A stretch of 38,271 nucleotides of DNA from an uncultured Pseudomonadota bacterium (GCA_903848935.1 CAINHO010000013.1:1-38271), one strand, 5' to 3'; numbered from the stretch's first letter, positions 1 through 8,433 are shown. A program made the numbers and translations. The notes: generated by a model from the sequence alone, not told the origin.

Positions 1-105
1 CTCTCTGCTCACGCTATGCGGTGCGAGGTGCGGCATGAGAGTCGCGTTAAATCTCAAACGTTCGTGCCGCTTGTTTATTTTGATAAGAGCAAAAACAAAA
101 AGGAA

Positions 106-126
106 CGCGGCGAAACAACCGCCGCG
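106..126. other. Perfect 7-bp hairpin upstream of the RM gene
   Basis: CGCGGCG at 106-112 pairs exactly with CGCCGCG at 120-126 across a 7-nt loop, followed by a short A-rich run. It lies about 30 nt before the start of the restriction-modification gene. There is no T-tract on the plus strand, so it is not a clear terminator; it could be a leader structure or an operator-like inverted repeat. Nothing else in bases 1-155 could be assigned. Confidence 0.35.
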
Positions 127-155
127 CTGATTAAAAAAAGCAAAAGAAGAAACCA

Positions 156-3002
156 ATGACAGAAAAAATCAACATCGACACCCAACGCGACCGCGCCGCA
201 AAATTCGCCAAACAATTTGAAACCGCCAGTTATGAAATGGGACAGGCACAACGATTTGTCACAGATTTTTGTGAAATTTTCGGCATCGACCACCGCCGTT
301 TGTTAGATTTTGAAACGCGGGTAAAAAAATCAGGTGGAAAACGCGGACGCATCGACGCTTTTATTCCGAGCTTGTTACTGGTCGAAATGAAATCAGCAGG
401 CGAAGATTTAGACAAAGCCTACACACAAGCAACCGAGTATTTTCACGGCTTGAAAAATGAAGAATTGCCACGCTCTGTGTTGGTAAGCGACTTTCAAAAC
501 CTGCACCTTTACAACCTCGAAACACACGCCGAACCCATAAAAATCAAACTCGCCGACTTAGCTCAAAAAATTGACCATTTTCAATTTTTGGCAGGCTACG
601 AACGAATTGCCATTGAAAACCAGCAGAAAATCAACGAAAAAGCCGCTGAAAAAATGGCGGACTTACACGATGAAATTAAAAAAACAGGTTACGACGGCAA
701 AGATTTAGAAAATTATTTAGTGCGCTTGTTGTTCTGTTTATTTGCCGAAGACACGGGGCTTTTTGGTGAAAACGGTGCATTTTTAAATTACCTGCACAAT
801 CACACCAAAATCGACGGCTCAGATTTGCACGGCGCATTAACCTTGTTATTCGATACGCTAAACGCTGAACCTAAAAAACGCGCTAAAAATTTACCTGAAC
901 ACCTCGCAAAATTCCCGTACATCAACGGCGCGTTATTTCAAGGCGGTTTGAAACCGTGTTATTTCGACGAAGCCACCCGCAACACGCTCATCGAATGTGC
1001 AAATCTTGATTGGAGCGACATCAGCCCCGCTATTTTTGGCTCATTATTTCAAGCCGTGATGCACGACGAAGAAGACACGGGCAAAGCCAAAACCAAGAAA
1101 CGGCGCGAATTCGGCGCACATTACACCAGCGACGCTAACATCATCAAAACCATTAACCCGCTTTTTATGGATGATTTACGCGCCGAATTTGAGAAATGCA
1201 GCAAGCAAAAACTCCCCGCCTTTCACGAAAAATTAGCCAGCCTTAACTTTTTTGACCCCGCGTGCGGTTGTGGCAATTTCTTAATCGTGGCGTATCGAGA
1301 ATTGCGCTTGCTTGAAATCGAAGTTATCAAAAAAATTTACGGCAACAAACTCACCCAGTTAGACGTTGGCGAAACGCTGATTTTATGCAACGTTCACCAA
1401 TTTCACGGCATCGACATTGACGACAGCGCGACACACATTGCCACCGTGGCGATGTGGCTCGTTGACCATCAAATGAATTTGGAAGTCGGCAAAGTCTTCG
1501 GTAATTATTTCAACCGCATTCCACTCGTTAAAAAAGCCAACATCGTTCACGCCAACGCGCTGCAAATCGACTGGCAAAGCGTCATCAAACCCAAAGATTG
1601 CAGTTTCATCATGGGAAATCCGCCGTTTGTTGGTCGTCAATATCAAACCGAAGAACAGAAAAAAGATTTAACGTTAATTTTTCAAGGTATGAACGGCGCA
1701 GGCGTTTTAGATTTAGTTGCCGCGTGGCACATCAAAGCAGCGCGATACATTCAAGAAAATAAACAAATAGCCGTTGCGTTTGTTTCAACCAATAGCCTCA
1801 CGCAAGGCGAACAGGTGGCGATTTTGTGGTCAGAACTTTTGAAATTGAAAGTAAAGCTACATTTTGCACACCGCACATTCTGCTGGAGCAATGAAGGGCG
1901 CGGCGTAGCGGCGGTGCATTGTGTGATTATGGGATTTTTTTGTGAATCGGTGAACGTGCGTAAGGGAGAAAAATTTTTTACGCCGACTAGCTACAAATTA
2001 TTTGATTATGGTGACAACATCAAAGGCGAACCACTCGAAATTGAAGTTTCGCAAATCAATCCGTATTTAGTCGATGCACTGACGGTTTTGATTGATAAAC
2101 GCCGCAAACCATTGAATTTAAATACGCCTGAAATGGTTTTTGGGAATATGCCAAACGATGGCGGACACTTGTTATTGTCACAAGAAGAAGCGGACGAAAT
2201 CAGAAAAATCGACTCGATTGCAGCGAAATATATTCGTCGATTGTTAGGGTCAGAAGAATTTATTAACAATATTCCACGTTATTGTTTGTGGCTAAAAGAC
2301 AGCACGACAAGCGACCGTGTTAAATCGCCTGAAATCCAAAAACGTATGGCAGTAATTAAAAAAATACGCGCTGAAAGCAAACGTGAAGCTACGCAAAAAT
2401 TAGCTGAAACACCGTATTTATTTGGTGAAATTCGACACACTATCCCCCCTTATTTGTTAATTCCTCGCGTATCTTCTGAACAACGAAAGTTTTTGCCCAT
2501 TGGTTATTTTGAATCAAACATAATTTGCAGTGACGCTAACTTCATGCTGCCAAACGCGACGCTTTATGATTTTGGAATGCTTTGTTCAACCTTCCATAAT
2601 GCTTGGATGCGAACAGTTTGCGGACGTTTAAAAAGTGATTATCGTTATTCAAACACGATTATTTATAACAATTTTCCGTTTCCTGTTGACATGAAACCAG
2701 CGGCAAAAAAGAAAATTGAAGACGCAGCGCAGTCGGTTTTAGATGCGCGAATCATTGAAGAAAAACGTTGTGAAGCAGCAGAGCAAAAATGTTCGCTGGC
2801 GACAATGTACGCGGCAAATAATATGCCCGAAGAATTATTGAAGGCGCATAAAAAATTAGATGCTGCGGTTGATTCCGCTTACAACTTCACAGGCAAAAAA
2901 GACGACGCGGCGCGGGTGGCATTTTTGTTTGAGAAATATCAGGAATTGGTTGCGCCGTTGGTGGAAGTTGAGAAGGTGAAAACTAGAAAGGTGAAGAAAT
3001 GA
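156..3002 (+). CDS. MmeI-like Type IIL restriction-modification enzyme (nuclease + adenine methyltransferase in one chain)
   Basis: Bifunctional enzyme expected to methylate one strand of an asymmetric site and cut DNA at a fixed distance from unmodified sites. Seen: residues 67-79 hold a PD-(D/E)XK nuclease core with D67, nine residues, then E77-M-K79, the spacing I recall for MmeI. The following stretch (about 80-110) also resembles the MmeI N-terminus. Residues 160-350 are a helical spacer. Methyltransferase motif I (DPACGCGNF) is at 367-375 and motif IV (NPPF) at 488-491, the N6-adenine type. Residues ~620-870 should be the target-recognition domain, followed by a lysine-rich helical tail. 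At 948 aa it is close to MmeI (919 aa), so it appears complete. Its stop overlaps the next gene's start by 4 nt. The recognition sequence cannot be read from the DNA. Confidence 0.9.
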   Translation: MTEKINIDTQRDRAAKFAKQFETASYEMGQAQRFVTDFCEIFGIDHRRLLDFETRVKKSGGKRGRIDAFIPSLLLVEMKSAGEDLDKAYTQATEYFHGLKNEELPRSVLVSDFQNLHLYNLETHAEPIKIKLADLAQKIDHFQFLAGYERIAIENQQKINEKAAEKMADLHDEIKKTGYDGKDLENYLVRLLFCLFAEDTGLFGENGAFLNYLHNHTKIDGSDLHGALTLLFDTLNAEPKKRAKNLPEHLAKFPYINGALFQGGLKPCYFDEATRNTLIECANLDWSDISPAIFGSLFQAVMHDEEDTGKAKTKKRREFGAHYTSDANIIKTINPLFMDDLRAEFEKCSKQKLPAFHEKLASLNFFDPACGCGNFLIVAYRELRLLEIEVIKKIYGNKLTQLDVGETLILCNVHQFHGIDIDDSATHIATVAMWLVDHQMNLEVGKVFGNYFNRIPLVKKANIVHANALQIDWQSVIKPKDCSFIMGNPPFVGRQYQTEEQKKDLTLIFQGMNGAGVLDLVAAWHIKAARYIQENKQIAVAFVSTNSLTQGEQVAILWSELLKLKVKLHFAHRTFCWSNEGRGVAAVHCVIMGFFCESVNVRKGEKFFTPTSYKLFDYGDNIKGEPLEIEVSQINPYLVDALTVLIDKRRKPLNLNTPEMVFGNMPNDGGHLLLSQEEADEIRKIDSIAAKYIRRLLGSEEFINNIPRYCLWLKDSTTSDRVKSPEIQKRMAVIKKIRAESKREATQKLAETPYLFGEIRHTIPPYLLIPRVSSEQRKFLPIGYFESNIICSDANFMLPNATLYDFGMLCSTFHNAWMRTVCGRLKSDYRYSNTIIYNNFPFPVDMKPAAKKKIEDAAQSVLDARIIEEKRCEAAEQKCSLATMYAANNMPEELLKAHKKLDAAVDSAYNFTGKKDDAARVAFLFEKYQELVAPLVEVEKVKTRKVKK

Positions 3003-3292
3003 GTTATACCGTTGAACAAACGGCGAGTTTTTCTCAATGGCACAAAACGTTGCGTGATTTACGCGCCAAAATCGCTATTGCTCGACGCATTGAGCGTGCT
3101 GAAAACGGTAATTTAGGCGACGTAAAATCGATAGGTGACGGCGCATTAGAAATGCGCGTTGATGTTGGCACAGGTTATCGCGTTTATTTCGTGTTGCGCG
3201 GCGGTGAATTGGTGATTTTGCTTGCAGGCGGTGATAAATCCACGCAACAAGCAGATATAAAACGAGCGATTAAATTAGCAAAAGAGGTTTAA
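2999..3292 (+). CDS. RelE/ParE-superfamily toxin, Gp49-like addiction-module killer protein
   Basis: A 97-aa protein of the phage-derived Gp49/HigB-like killer family (PF05973), expected to be an mRNA-cleaving ribosome-associated toxin. Seen: the family pattern near the C-terminus, with GYRVYFVLRGGELVILLAGG followed by DKSTQQADIKRAIKLAK, and a basic helix at 23-33 (RAKIAIARRIE). Length is normal for the family, so the toxin looks intact. The ATG overlaps the TGA of the restriction-modification gene (ATGA), so its translation is probably coupled to that gene rather than driven by its own promoter. The partner antitoxin follows 2 nt later but looks shortened. Family assignment is confident; activity here is inferred. 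Confidence 0.85.
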   Translation: MSYTVEQTASFSQWHKTLRDLRAKIAIARRIERAENGNLGDVKSIGDGALEMRVDVGTGYRVYFVLRGGELVILLAGGDKSTQQADIKRAIKLAKEV

Positions 3293-3294
3293 CC

Positions 3295-3501
3295 ATGAGT
3301 GAAGAATTAGTGCCATTTGACATGGTCGCATTGCTTGATAGCGATGAAGCGATTAAAGAATATCTGTTTCAAGTTTTAAACGACGGAGACAGTAAAGAAT
3401 TGATGAGAGCTTTAGGTTATGTTGCAAAAGCAAAAGGCATGATGTTAATTGCTGCGACACCGTCTAAAAATACAAAAGCCCATCGATCGTTAGCTGTTTG
3501 A
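3295..3501 (+). CDS. Shortened antitoxin of the Gp49-type module (HTH part apparently lost)
   Basis: A 68-aa protein. Its first ~50 residues match the start of addiction-module antidote proteins, through the segment DSKELMRALGYVAKAKGM. Family members are normally about 95-105 aa and continue into a Cro/CI-like helix-turn-helix. Here the sequence after G49-M50 becomes unrecognisable and stops within 20 codons. The stop codon lies inside a stretch resembling the 3' end of the RM gene (see 3494-3604), so the 3' half was probably replaced by a recombination or deletion. It may be non-functional, or may still bind the toxin without DNA-binding autoregulation. Confidence 0.7.
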   Translation: MSEELVPFDMVALLDSDEAIKEYLFQVLNDGDSKELMRALGYVAKAKGMMLIAATPSKNTKAHRSLAV

Positions 3502-3604
3502 AAAATATCAGACGTTGGTTGCGTTGGTGGAGGTTAAAAATGTGAAACTGCGTTATGCCATCAATTCACAACATTCCATTAAAACGATTCTTCGTTTTGT
3601 ATAA
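3494..3604 (+). pseudogene. Fragment resembling the 3' end of an MmeI-like RM gene
   Basis: Reading from 3494 gives LFEKYQTLVALVEVKNVK, which closely matches the end of the intact enzyme at 2925-2980 (LFEKYQELVAPLVEVEKVK), with one codon deleted. The frame then runs to a stop at 3602-3604 with a different tail. A TAG lies immediately upstream in this frame (3491-3493) and there is no start codon, so it is a remnant. It is not an exact duplicate, which suggests the debris of a second, diverged RM gene of the same family. An alternative is that the downstream VKLRYAIN part is the leftover C-terminus of the antitoxin. Confidence 0.6.
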
Positions 3605-3657
3605 ATCAAAAAACGTGCGACTATCCGCGTTTCACTATTAACCTCAACAATAAACTT

Positions 3658-4143
3658 ATGATAAATAACGATGTATTACGCCGTGTGCGTTACGCTTTAA
3701 ATTTAAATGATGCCGCAATGATGGATGTATTTGCGTTGAGCGATTACGACATCACGCGCGAAGATTTACTTAAACTGCTTAAAAAAGACAATGAAGATAA
3801 TTTTGTCGCGCTCACTAATGTGCAATTGGCTTTGTTTTTAGACGGTTTAATTGCTTACAAACGCGGTAAGAAAGAAGACGCAGCAGTTAAAAAACCAGAA
3901 GGTGAATTAGACAATAACGCCATTCTCAGAAAATTGAGAATTGCCTTTGAGTTTAAAGAAGAAGATATGCTGCACACGCTCCAACTAGCGGATTTTGAAT
4001 TGTCAAAACCTGAACTCAGTGCTTTTTTTCGACACGCTGATCACAAACATCACCGGAAATGCGGCGATCAAGTGCTAAGAAATTTTTTGCAAGGGCTTAT
4101 TATTCATTGCCGACAATCGGAAAATGATGAGATGGACGACTAA
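3658..4143 (+). CDS. yehS: DUF1456 family protein, YehS-like
   Basis: A 161-aa protein made of two similar ~70-residue helical repeats. The first begins MINNDVLRRVRYALNLND and the second, near residue 85, begins DNNAILRKLRIAFEFKEE. This doubled arrangement and length are diagnostic of the DUF1456/YehS family, which is widespread in gammaproteobacteria. The cellular role is not established and no catalytic residues are evident. The region between the repeats (70-85) is charged. The gene ends 4 nt inside the convergent coiled-coil gene on the other strand, with no room for a terminator. It starts after the RM/toxin debris and probably marks the right border of the island. Confidence 0.85.
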   Translation: MINNDVLRRVRYALNLNDAAMMDVFALSDYDITREDLLKLLKKDNEDNFVALTNVQLALFLDGLIAYKRGKKEDAAVKKPEGELDNNAILRKLRIAFEFKEEDMLHTLQLADFELSKPELSAFFRHADHKHHRKCGDQVLRNFLQGLIIHCRQSENDEMDD

Positions 4144-4679
4144 CTTTTCTCAATAAATTTCAACGTCCTTTCTGGCAAAATATCTTTATTTTTGCCTTCC
4201 AAATATAGCCGTGCATCTTCGTGAACCGTAGACATAAAACGGATTAACTGAATTTCACGGCGCATTTTTTCTTCAAATTCGGTGGTTTCCCACATTTCGT
4301 TGAGCAGATATTTCGCGTGGTGATGAATGGTGAAGGCAATCGCTTCGGGCAAATGCGTGTAACTGCTTTGAATCGAGTGTTTGAGCTGGTCGAGCGAGGC
4401 AAGATATTGTTTGTAATCCTTCACGTCTTGTTTGCATTTGGTTTTGAACATCAACAATTCAGCGGTGTGTTGGGTTTGTAAAATTGTTAATTCGTGTTTT
4501 AACTGCTGACTGCGTTTTTTGAGTTCCGCGATTAAGGCTTTTTCCGCCAACACTTGCGCGTGTTTTAATGCAGCTTGTTGTGCTTGATTATCGCGTTTCC
4601 ACGTTAGATTTTCAGTTTTGAGCGAGTGAATCGTGGTGATGATATTTAAAAGCCAGTCTTTCAACATAATTATTTGCAA
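4140..4679 (-). CDS. Unrecognised coiled-coil protein, partner of the upstream membrane gene
   Basis: A 179-aa protein that I do not recognise. Residues ~15-100 are strongly helical and rich in K, Q, E and L with heptad-like spacing, suggesting a long coiled coil. Residues 105-175 are a mixed helical region including the run FTIHHHAKYLLNEMWE. No signal peptide or membrane segment is seen. An ATG four codons downstream (4667) is an alternative start. It overlaps the upstream 177-aa gene by 10 nt, so the two are almost certainly cotranslated. With slyX they form a three-gene minus-strand set. A scaffold or complex-forming role is only a guess. Confidence 0.6.
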   Translation of the reverse strand: MQIIMLKDWLLNIITTIHSLKTENLTWKRDNQAQQAALKHAQVLAEKALIAELKKRSQQLKHELTILQTQHTAELLMFKTKCKQDVKDYKQYLASLDQLKHSIQSSYTHLPEAIAFTIHHHAKYLLNEMWETTEFEEKMRREIQLIRFMSTVHEDARLYLEGKNKDILPERTLKFIEKS

Positions 4680-5203
4680 TCTAAAGTCGATATTTTGTGA
4701 TGCAATTCTAACAGAGCTTGCACGTTTTGTTCTGTCCGATAACGGCGATTTTCGGCTTGTAGTTGTGAAAAATAGTCTTTAGAAAGCGTGTGTTTGATAC
4801 GCTGTAAATCTTGTTCAATCGAGTCGGATAGCGTGTTAATTTGTTGCTGATTATTTTTTTCGAGAATGTATTTACGTTGTCGTTCTTTGAAATAATCGAG
4901 CTGCAACCGCTGAAAATGAAACAGCCGTTTTTGATTTGAACGGGTATTTTTGATGAACAAAAATTGGCGATTTTCACGTTGTTCTTCTGAAAAATAATCT
5001 CGTATCCCGCGCCACACACGTTGAAAAATACTGAATAATCCCGCGAAAATTAACACGCCAAATGCTGCGAGCAATAAAAAAGCCGCAAATTGCGTAGCAA
5101 AAGCGGCGAAGATTATAAAGGTAAAAATCAGCAACACTTTTGCCAAAAGAAATAATGGCAAACACAACAATATCATCCATAACGCGAATCGAATAAACAT
5201 CAA
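4670..5203 (-). CDS. Unrecognised inner-membrane protein with cytoplasmic coiled coil
   Basis: A 177-aa protein. Residues 2-60 are almost entirely hydrophobic and fit two closely spaced transmembrane helices (about 4-33 and 38-60). Residues 65-177 are charged, Q- and R-rich and predicted helical (EEQRENRQFLF and QRLQLDYFKERQRKYILEKN). The probable layout is a membrane hairpin carrying a cytosolic coiled coil. It sits 6 nt downstream of slyX and overlaps the next coiled-coil gene, so the pair may form a membrane-tethered complex. I cannot place it in a named family. The ORF is intact and clearly better than antisense alternatives. Confidence 0.6.
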   Translation of the reverse strand: MMFIRFALWMILLCLPLFLLAKVLLIFTFIIFAAFATQFAAFLLLAAFGVLIFAGLFSIFQRVWRGIRDYFSEEQRENRQFLFIKNTRSNQKRLFHFQRLQLDYFKERQRKYILEKNNQQQINTLSDSIEQDLQRIKHTLSKDYFSQLQAENRRYRTEQNVQALLELHHKISTLDCK

Positions 5204-5209
5204 ATATGT

Positions 5210-5419
5210 TTAATAATGTGGCGGTAATTCATGATTTGGCAACGATTCTTCGGGGGATTTTGAAGCCAAACTATCCACCCGTTCATGAATGGTTTTATAC
5301 GCTCGTTCGAGGCGGTCAATTTGTTGCTGTTGCGTAGCGATAATATCGTTCAACGTTTGCAATAAATCGTCTTGATACGCGGCTTTGATTTCTAATTCGA
5401 TGAGGCGATTTTCGGTCAT
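5210..5419 (-). CDS. slyX: SlyX family protein
   Basis: A 69-aa protein with the SlyX pattern: an N-terminal helix (ENRLIELEIKAAYQDDLLQTLN), a continuous coiled coil through residue ~50, a disordered linker, and the characteristic C-terminal PPHY. SlyX is a small conserved protein of unknown molecular function, often located near slyD or other housekeeping genes. Here it leads a minus-strand set with two uncharacterised coiled-coil genes. The start follows the fhcA terminator by about 30 nt, so readthrough from the fhc operon could contribute to its expression. Confidence 0.85.
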   Translation of the reverse strand: MTENRLIELEIKAAYQDDLLQTLNDIIATQQQQIDRLERAYKTIHERVDSLASKSPEESLPNHELPPHY

Positions 5420-5447
5420 GAGAATTTTTACAAAAGGTTAAAACAAA

Positions 5448-5478
5448 AAAAGCGCGTTGATAAATTCAACGCGCTTTT
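5448..5478 (-). terminator. Strong rho-independent terminator after fhcA
   Basis: A perfect 13-bp stem (AAAAGCGCGTTGA at 5448-5460 with TCAACGCGCTTTT at 5466-5478) and a 5-nt loop. On the minus strand it is followed by a T-rich tract, and it lies 13 nt past the fhcA stop. A-rich sequence on the other side makes it potentially bidirectional. It separates the ispD-gat-fhc run from slyX. Confidence 0.85.
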
Positions 5479-5491
5479 GTTTTGAGAAAAT

Positions 5492-7156
5492 TTACGCGAC
5501 CGCTTTCAAGTCATGAACGGTCAGACTGCCGCGTCCGTCTTCGGTAATCTCGTCGTCACTCATTCTAAAATTATCGACTTTCATCGTGAGATATTTATCA
5601 AAATAGGCTTTTAAATCTTTTTCGATAGATTTGTCATAATCAGGCTTGACGATGTGCGTCGTTCCCCATTTTGTGTGAACCACTTTGCCATCAATCACCA
5701 CCACTTCGCCGTCTTTGAAAACATAATCTGGTTTTTCAAACATTTTTTGACGGTCAATATCATCGGTATAAACCGTAATATCTGCCCAATTTCCTGCGCT
5801 CAAACCACCACGATTTTGCAGTCCAATCAATTTTGCCGCACCGGCTCGCGTCATAATCGCAATTTCTTGCAACGTATATTCGCGTTCAATCGAAGCAAGC
5901 GTAGTCATTTTTTGCGCTTCGGGGTGAATCGTAGACAGCACGTCATTTCTAAACGTTCTATCCATCAGCAAACGAATCAAATGTGGATAACTGGTAAATG
6001 GCGCACCGTTCGGATGATCGGTGGTTAAGAAAATCCGCCACGGATCATCAACGAGCAAAAACGTTTCCAAACCAATTGCCCACTGCAACGCATTCACAAA
6101 GTTTTTATCTTTGTATTTGAATGGCACCACGCCACAACCCGCGTCGCATTCAATATCCATCGTCACCCATTTTGCAGGGCTGGCAAACTTATGATTTGCG
6201 TGTTGACGCATACTGTCGCCCGACGCAGTCACCGTTTGCCCGAACAAAATTTGTCCCACGTCGATGGTGATATTTTTGTTTTTGTTAATCGCTTCGGCAA
6301 TTTTTGCCACGCCCGACGAAAATTTGAAATCGCCTTCCGTGCCGTAACTGTGAAATTGAATGTGCGTTAAGTGCATCGGCAAACCGCCAATGCCTTGAAT
6401 CGTATCGAGCGTGGTATCCATATTTCCTGGAACGCCCAAATTACAACCATGAACGTGCAACGGATGCGACACGCCGATTTCTTTCACCGCCGTCGCCAAC
6501 ACGCGCAAAATCTCACGCGGCGTAACACCGTAATGACTATTTTGTTCGTCTAAATCGAGTTTGCGTTGATTGAATTTAAACGCATTGATGCCGCCTGGAT
6601 TCACAACTTTCACGCCAATCGCTTTCGCAGATTGCATCGTCCAGGCAACGTAATCGTTAATGGCTTTTTGGTCTTTTTTCGCGGTTAGCATTCGCAACAA
6701 ATAATCGTCGCTGCCCAACATGACGTAACCGCCTTTGTCCAAAATCGGAATATCACCCATTTCCATGTGCGCTTGACGGGCGTTAATTGGCAACAAAGCA
6801 GGTTCAAAACCAGCGGTGTAACCCATTTCAGCGTAACGATAACCCGTCACAAATGTACTCGGCATCGCGTGTCCGCAACCTGAACGACAAACATCATTAC
6901 TGGCGACAGGGTCTTGGCGATGGTCTTCGGGCAATAAAGTTCGCGCAATGTTTCCTTTGCCGCCGCCGATGTGCGTGTGCATATCGATTGCACCCGACAT
7001 CACGATTTTGCCTTTCAAATCGTATTCTTTATCGACTTGAAAATCGCCGACAGGTTTGTCGATAATTTTGCCGTTTTGAATGTAAATATCTTGTTGTTTG
7101 CCATCGACACCGCTGGCTGGGTCGTACACTTTGCCGCCCGTTAATCTGATTAACAT
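5492..7156 (-). CDS. fhcA: Formyltransferase/hydrolase complex subunit A (formylmethanofuran dehydrogenase subunit A homologue)
   Basis: In methylotrophic bacteria FhcA is the amidohydrolase subunit that releases formate from formyl-methanofuran. It is the last step of tetrahydromethanopterin-linked formaldehyde oxidation, in the cytoplasm. Seen: the metal-binding motif H60-T-H62 (AIDMHTHIGGGKGN), the likely carboxylated lysine K183 in GVKVVNPGG, a histidine pair at 234 and 236 (HVHGCN), and the aspartate D380 in TTDHPNG. These are the expected binuclear zinc ligands of the FmdA/FwdA family (assignment by analogy). The length of 554 aa is normal. The start overlaps the fhcB stop by 7 nt, indicating coupled synthesis. 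Unusually, fhcD and fhcC do not follow; a terminator does. Confidence 0.95.
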   Translation of the reverse strand: MLIRLTGGKVYDPASGVDGKQQDIYIQNGKIIDKPVGDFQVDKEYDLKGKIVMSGAIDMHTHIGGGKGNIARTLLPEDHRQDPVASNDVCRSGCGHAMPSTFVTGYRYAEMGYTAGFEPALLPINARQAHMEMGDIPILDKGGYVMLGSDDYLLRMLTAKKDQKAINDYVAWTMQSAKAIGVKVVNPGGINAFKFNQRKLDLDEQNSHYGVTPREILRVLATAVKEIGVSHPLHVHGCNLGVPGNMDTTLDTIQGIGGLPMHLTHIQFHSYGTEGDFKFSSGVAKIAEAINKNKNITIDVGQILFGQTVTASGDSMRQHANHKFASPAKWVTMDIECDAGCGVVPFKYKDKNFVNALQWAIGLETFLLVDDPWRIFLTTDHPNGAPFTSYPHLIRLLMDRTFRNDVLSTIHPEAQKMTTLASIEREYTLQEIAIMTRAGAAKLIGLQNRGGLSAGNWADITVYTDDIDRQKMFEKPDYVFKDGEVVVIDGKVVHTKWGTTHIVKPDYDKSIEKDLKAYFDKYLTMKVDNFRMSDDEITEDGRGSLTVHDLKAVA

Positions 7157-8421
7157 ACTGATTCCTCGCGTAAAACTTGTTCAATCGCGTTTAAAACTTC
7201 CGCCGTGCTAGGCAAACCCGAATCACGCAATTTTTTCAATCGAATCGCTACCACGTTATCGAGCCGAAACGCATGACCCGCGTGGTCAATCGCAGGCGTG
7301 CCGACAGGAATAAATACGTCGGGTTCTTTTTCAAATGTCATTCCAGAACGCGCCACCACAATTGTCGGTAAATGTGTTTTAGGTGGATTCGCTTGCGTGT
7401 TAAACGCATTGACCCAAACCAGTGCGTCGGCTTCACCGTTATTTAATAGTTCATTCGTTTCAAATAAAAACGGGTCGTATTCGGGATAACCTTTGGCAAA
7501 ACTCACTCGTGCGGCGTAACCCGTTGTCCAACCGCAAACTTGATTTGCCGTTTGATCGCCTTCTTTACCGCCCAATGGGAAACCTGAACAGCGCGTGGTT
7601 TGATTTACGTCTTTGACCATTTCAGAAATCGTTTGCACGGTAAGTTCTGCGTGCGAATAATTCAATGCGCCCGCTGCCCACGTCACAACGCCATATTTTG
7701 CCGCTTTGAGTTTTTCAGCAATCGCCGTTAAATCGGCAATCGAAATGCCTGCAACGTTTTCAGCTTGAATCGGTTGACCTTTGACCAAGGCGCGTAAAAC
7801 GGTCACAACTTCAGGTAAATTTTCAGTGGAACATTCAAAAACTTGTGCGGTTTTACCCGACGGAGAAGTTGACGCATTGCCAGAAGGTTTTGTGCCTAAA
7901 TAAATAATGTCGCGGTCGCTGGTGTTTTCTAAAAACATCGCTTCGTTCCACAGATATTTTTCAAAAAAGCGTGGCGCGAAACCTTCTAAATCTGCACCGA
8001 CAATCAGCAATAAATCACAACGGTTTTTAACTTCGGCAAGCGTGGTATTCATCCAGCCTGAATCTTGCAATGTCAAAAGGTTTTTGCGGGCGTTGTTAAA
8101 ATTCATATTATCAATGACTGCGCCGGTTCTATCCGCTAACGCCAATAAACCACGCATTCCATTTACGTCCGTCGCGCAACCACCAATCACGGGATAATTG
8201 GTATTTTTCAACAAATTTGCGGCGTGTGAAATGGCTTCTTTTAGTTCGACTTCTTTGCCATTGATACGCGCTTTGGTGTCGGTAATTGGTTGCTCAAACG
8301 CGGGCGTATTCACCGCGCAACCGTTTTTAACAACGCTGATTTTTAAACCATCGACTTTAATCGTTAAATCGTCCGTGCCAATGCCGCAAAACGGACTGGG
8401 AACTTCTGTAATTTCACTCAT
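7150..8421 (-). CDS. fhcB: Formyltransferase/hydrolase complex subunit B (formylmethanofuran dehydrogenase subunit B homologue)
   Basis: A 423-aa homologue of the molybdopterin/tungstopterin subunit of archaeal formylmethanofuran dehydrogenase. In bacteria the subunit is part of the Fhc complex but is thought to have lost redox activity. Seen: where archaeal proteins have a CxxC-type cluster motif near the N-terminus, this one has SPFCGIGTDDLTI with a single cysteine, consistent with loss of the iron-sulfur site. The segments GGCATDVNGMRGLLALADRT and TRCSGFPLGGKEGDQTAN identify the family. The ATG at 8421 is preferred over the TTG one codon upstream; GAGG lies about 9 nt before it. It follows the carbinolamine dehydratase gene by 12 nt and overlaps fhcA. 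Confidence 0.93.
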   Translation of the reverse strand: MSEITEVPSPFCGIGTDDLTIKVDGLKISVVKNGCAVNTPAFEQPITDTKARINGKEVELKEAISHAANLLKNTNYPVIGGCATDVNGMRGLLALADRTGAVIDNMNFNNARKNLLTLQDSGWMNTTLAEVKNRCDLLLIVGADLEGFAPRFFEKYLWNEAMFLENTSDRDIIYLGTKPSGNASTSPSGKTAQVFECSTENLPEVVTVLRALVKGQPIQAENVAGISIADLTAIAEKLKAAKYGVVTWAAGALNYSHAELTVQTISEMVKDVNQTTRCSGFPLGGKEGDQTANQVCGWTTGYAARVSFAKGYPEYDPFLFETNELLNNGEADALVWVNAFNTQANPPKTHLPTIVVARSGMTFEKEPDVFIPVGTPAIDHAGHAFRLDNVVAIRLKKLRDSGLPSTAEVLNAIEQVLREESVC

Positions 8422-8433
8422 CAAAACTGTCCT

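Noticed and set aside
5654-6028. 124-aa plus-strand ORF opposite fhcA
   Set aside because: Antisense to a confidently assigned gene, with composition typical of a reverse-frame translation.
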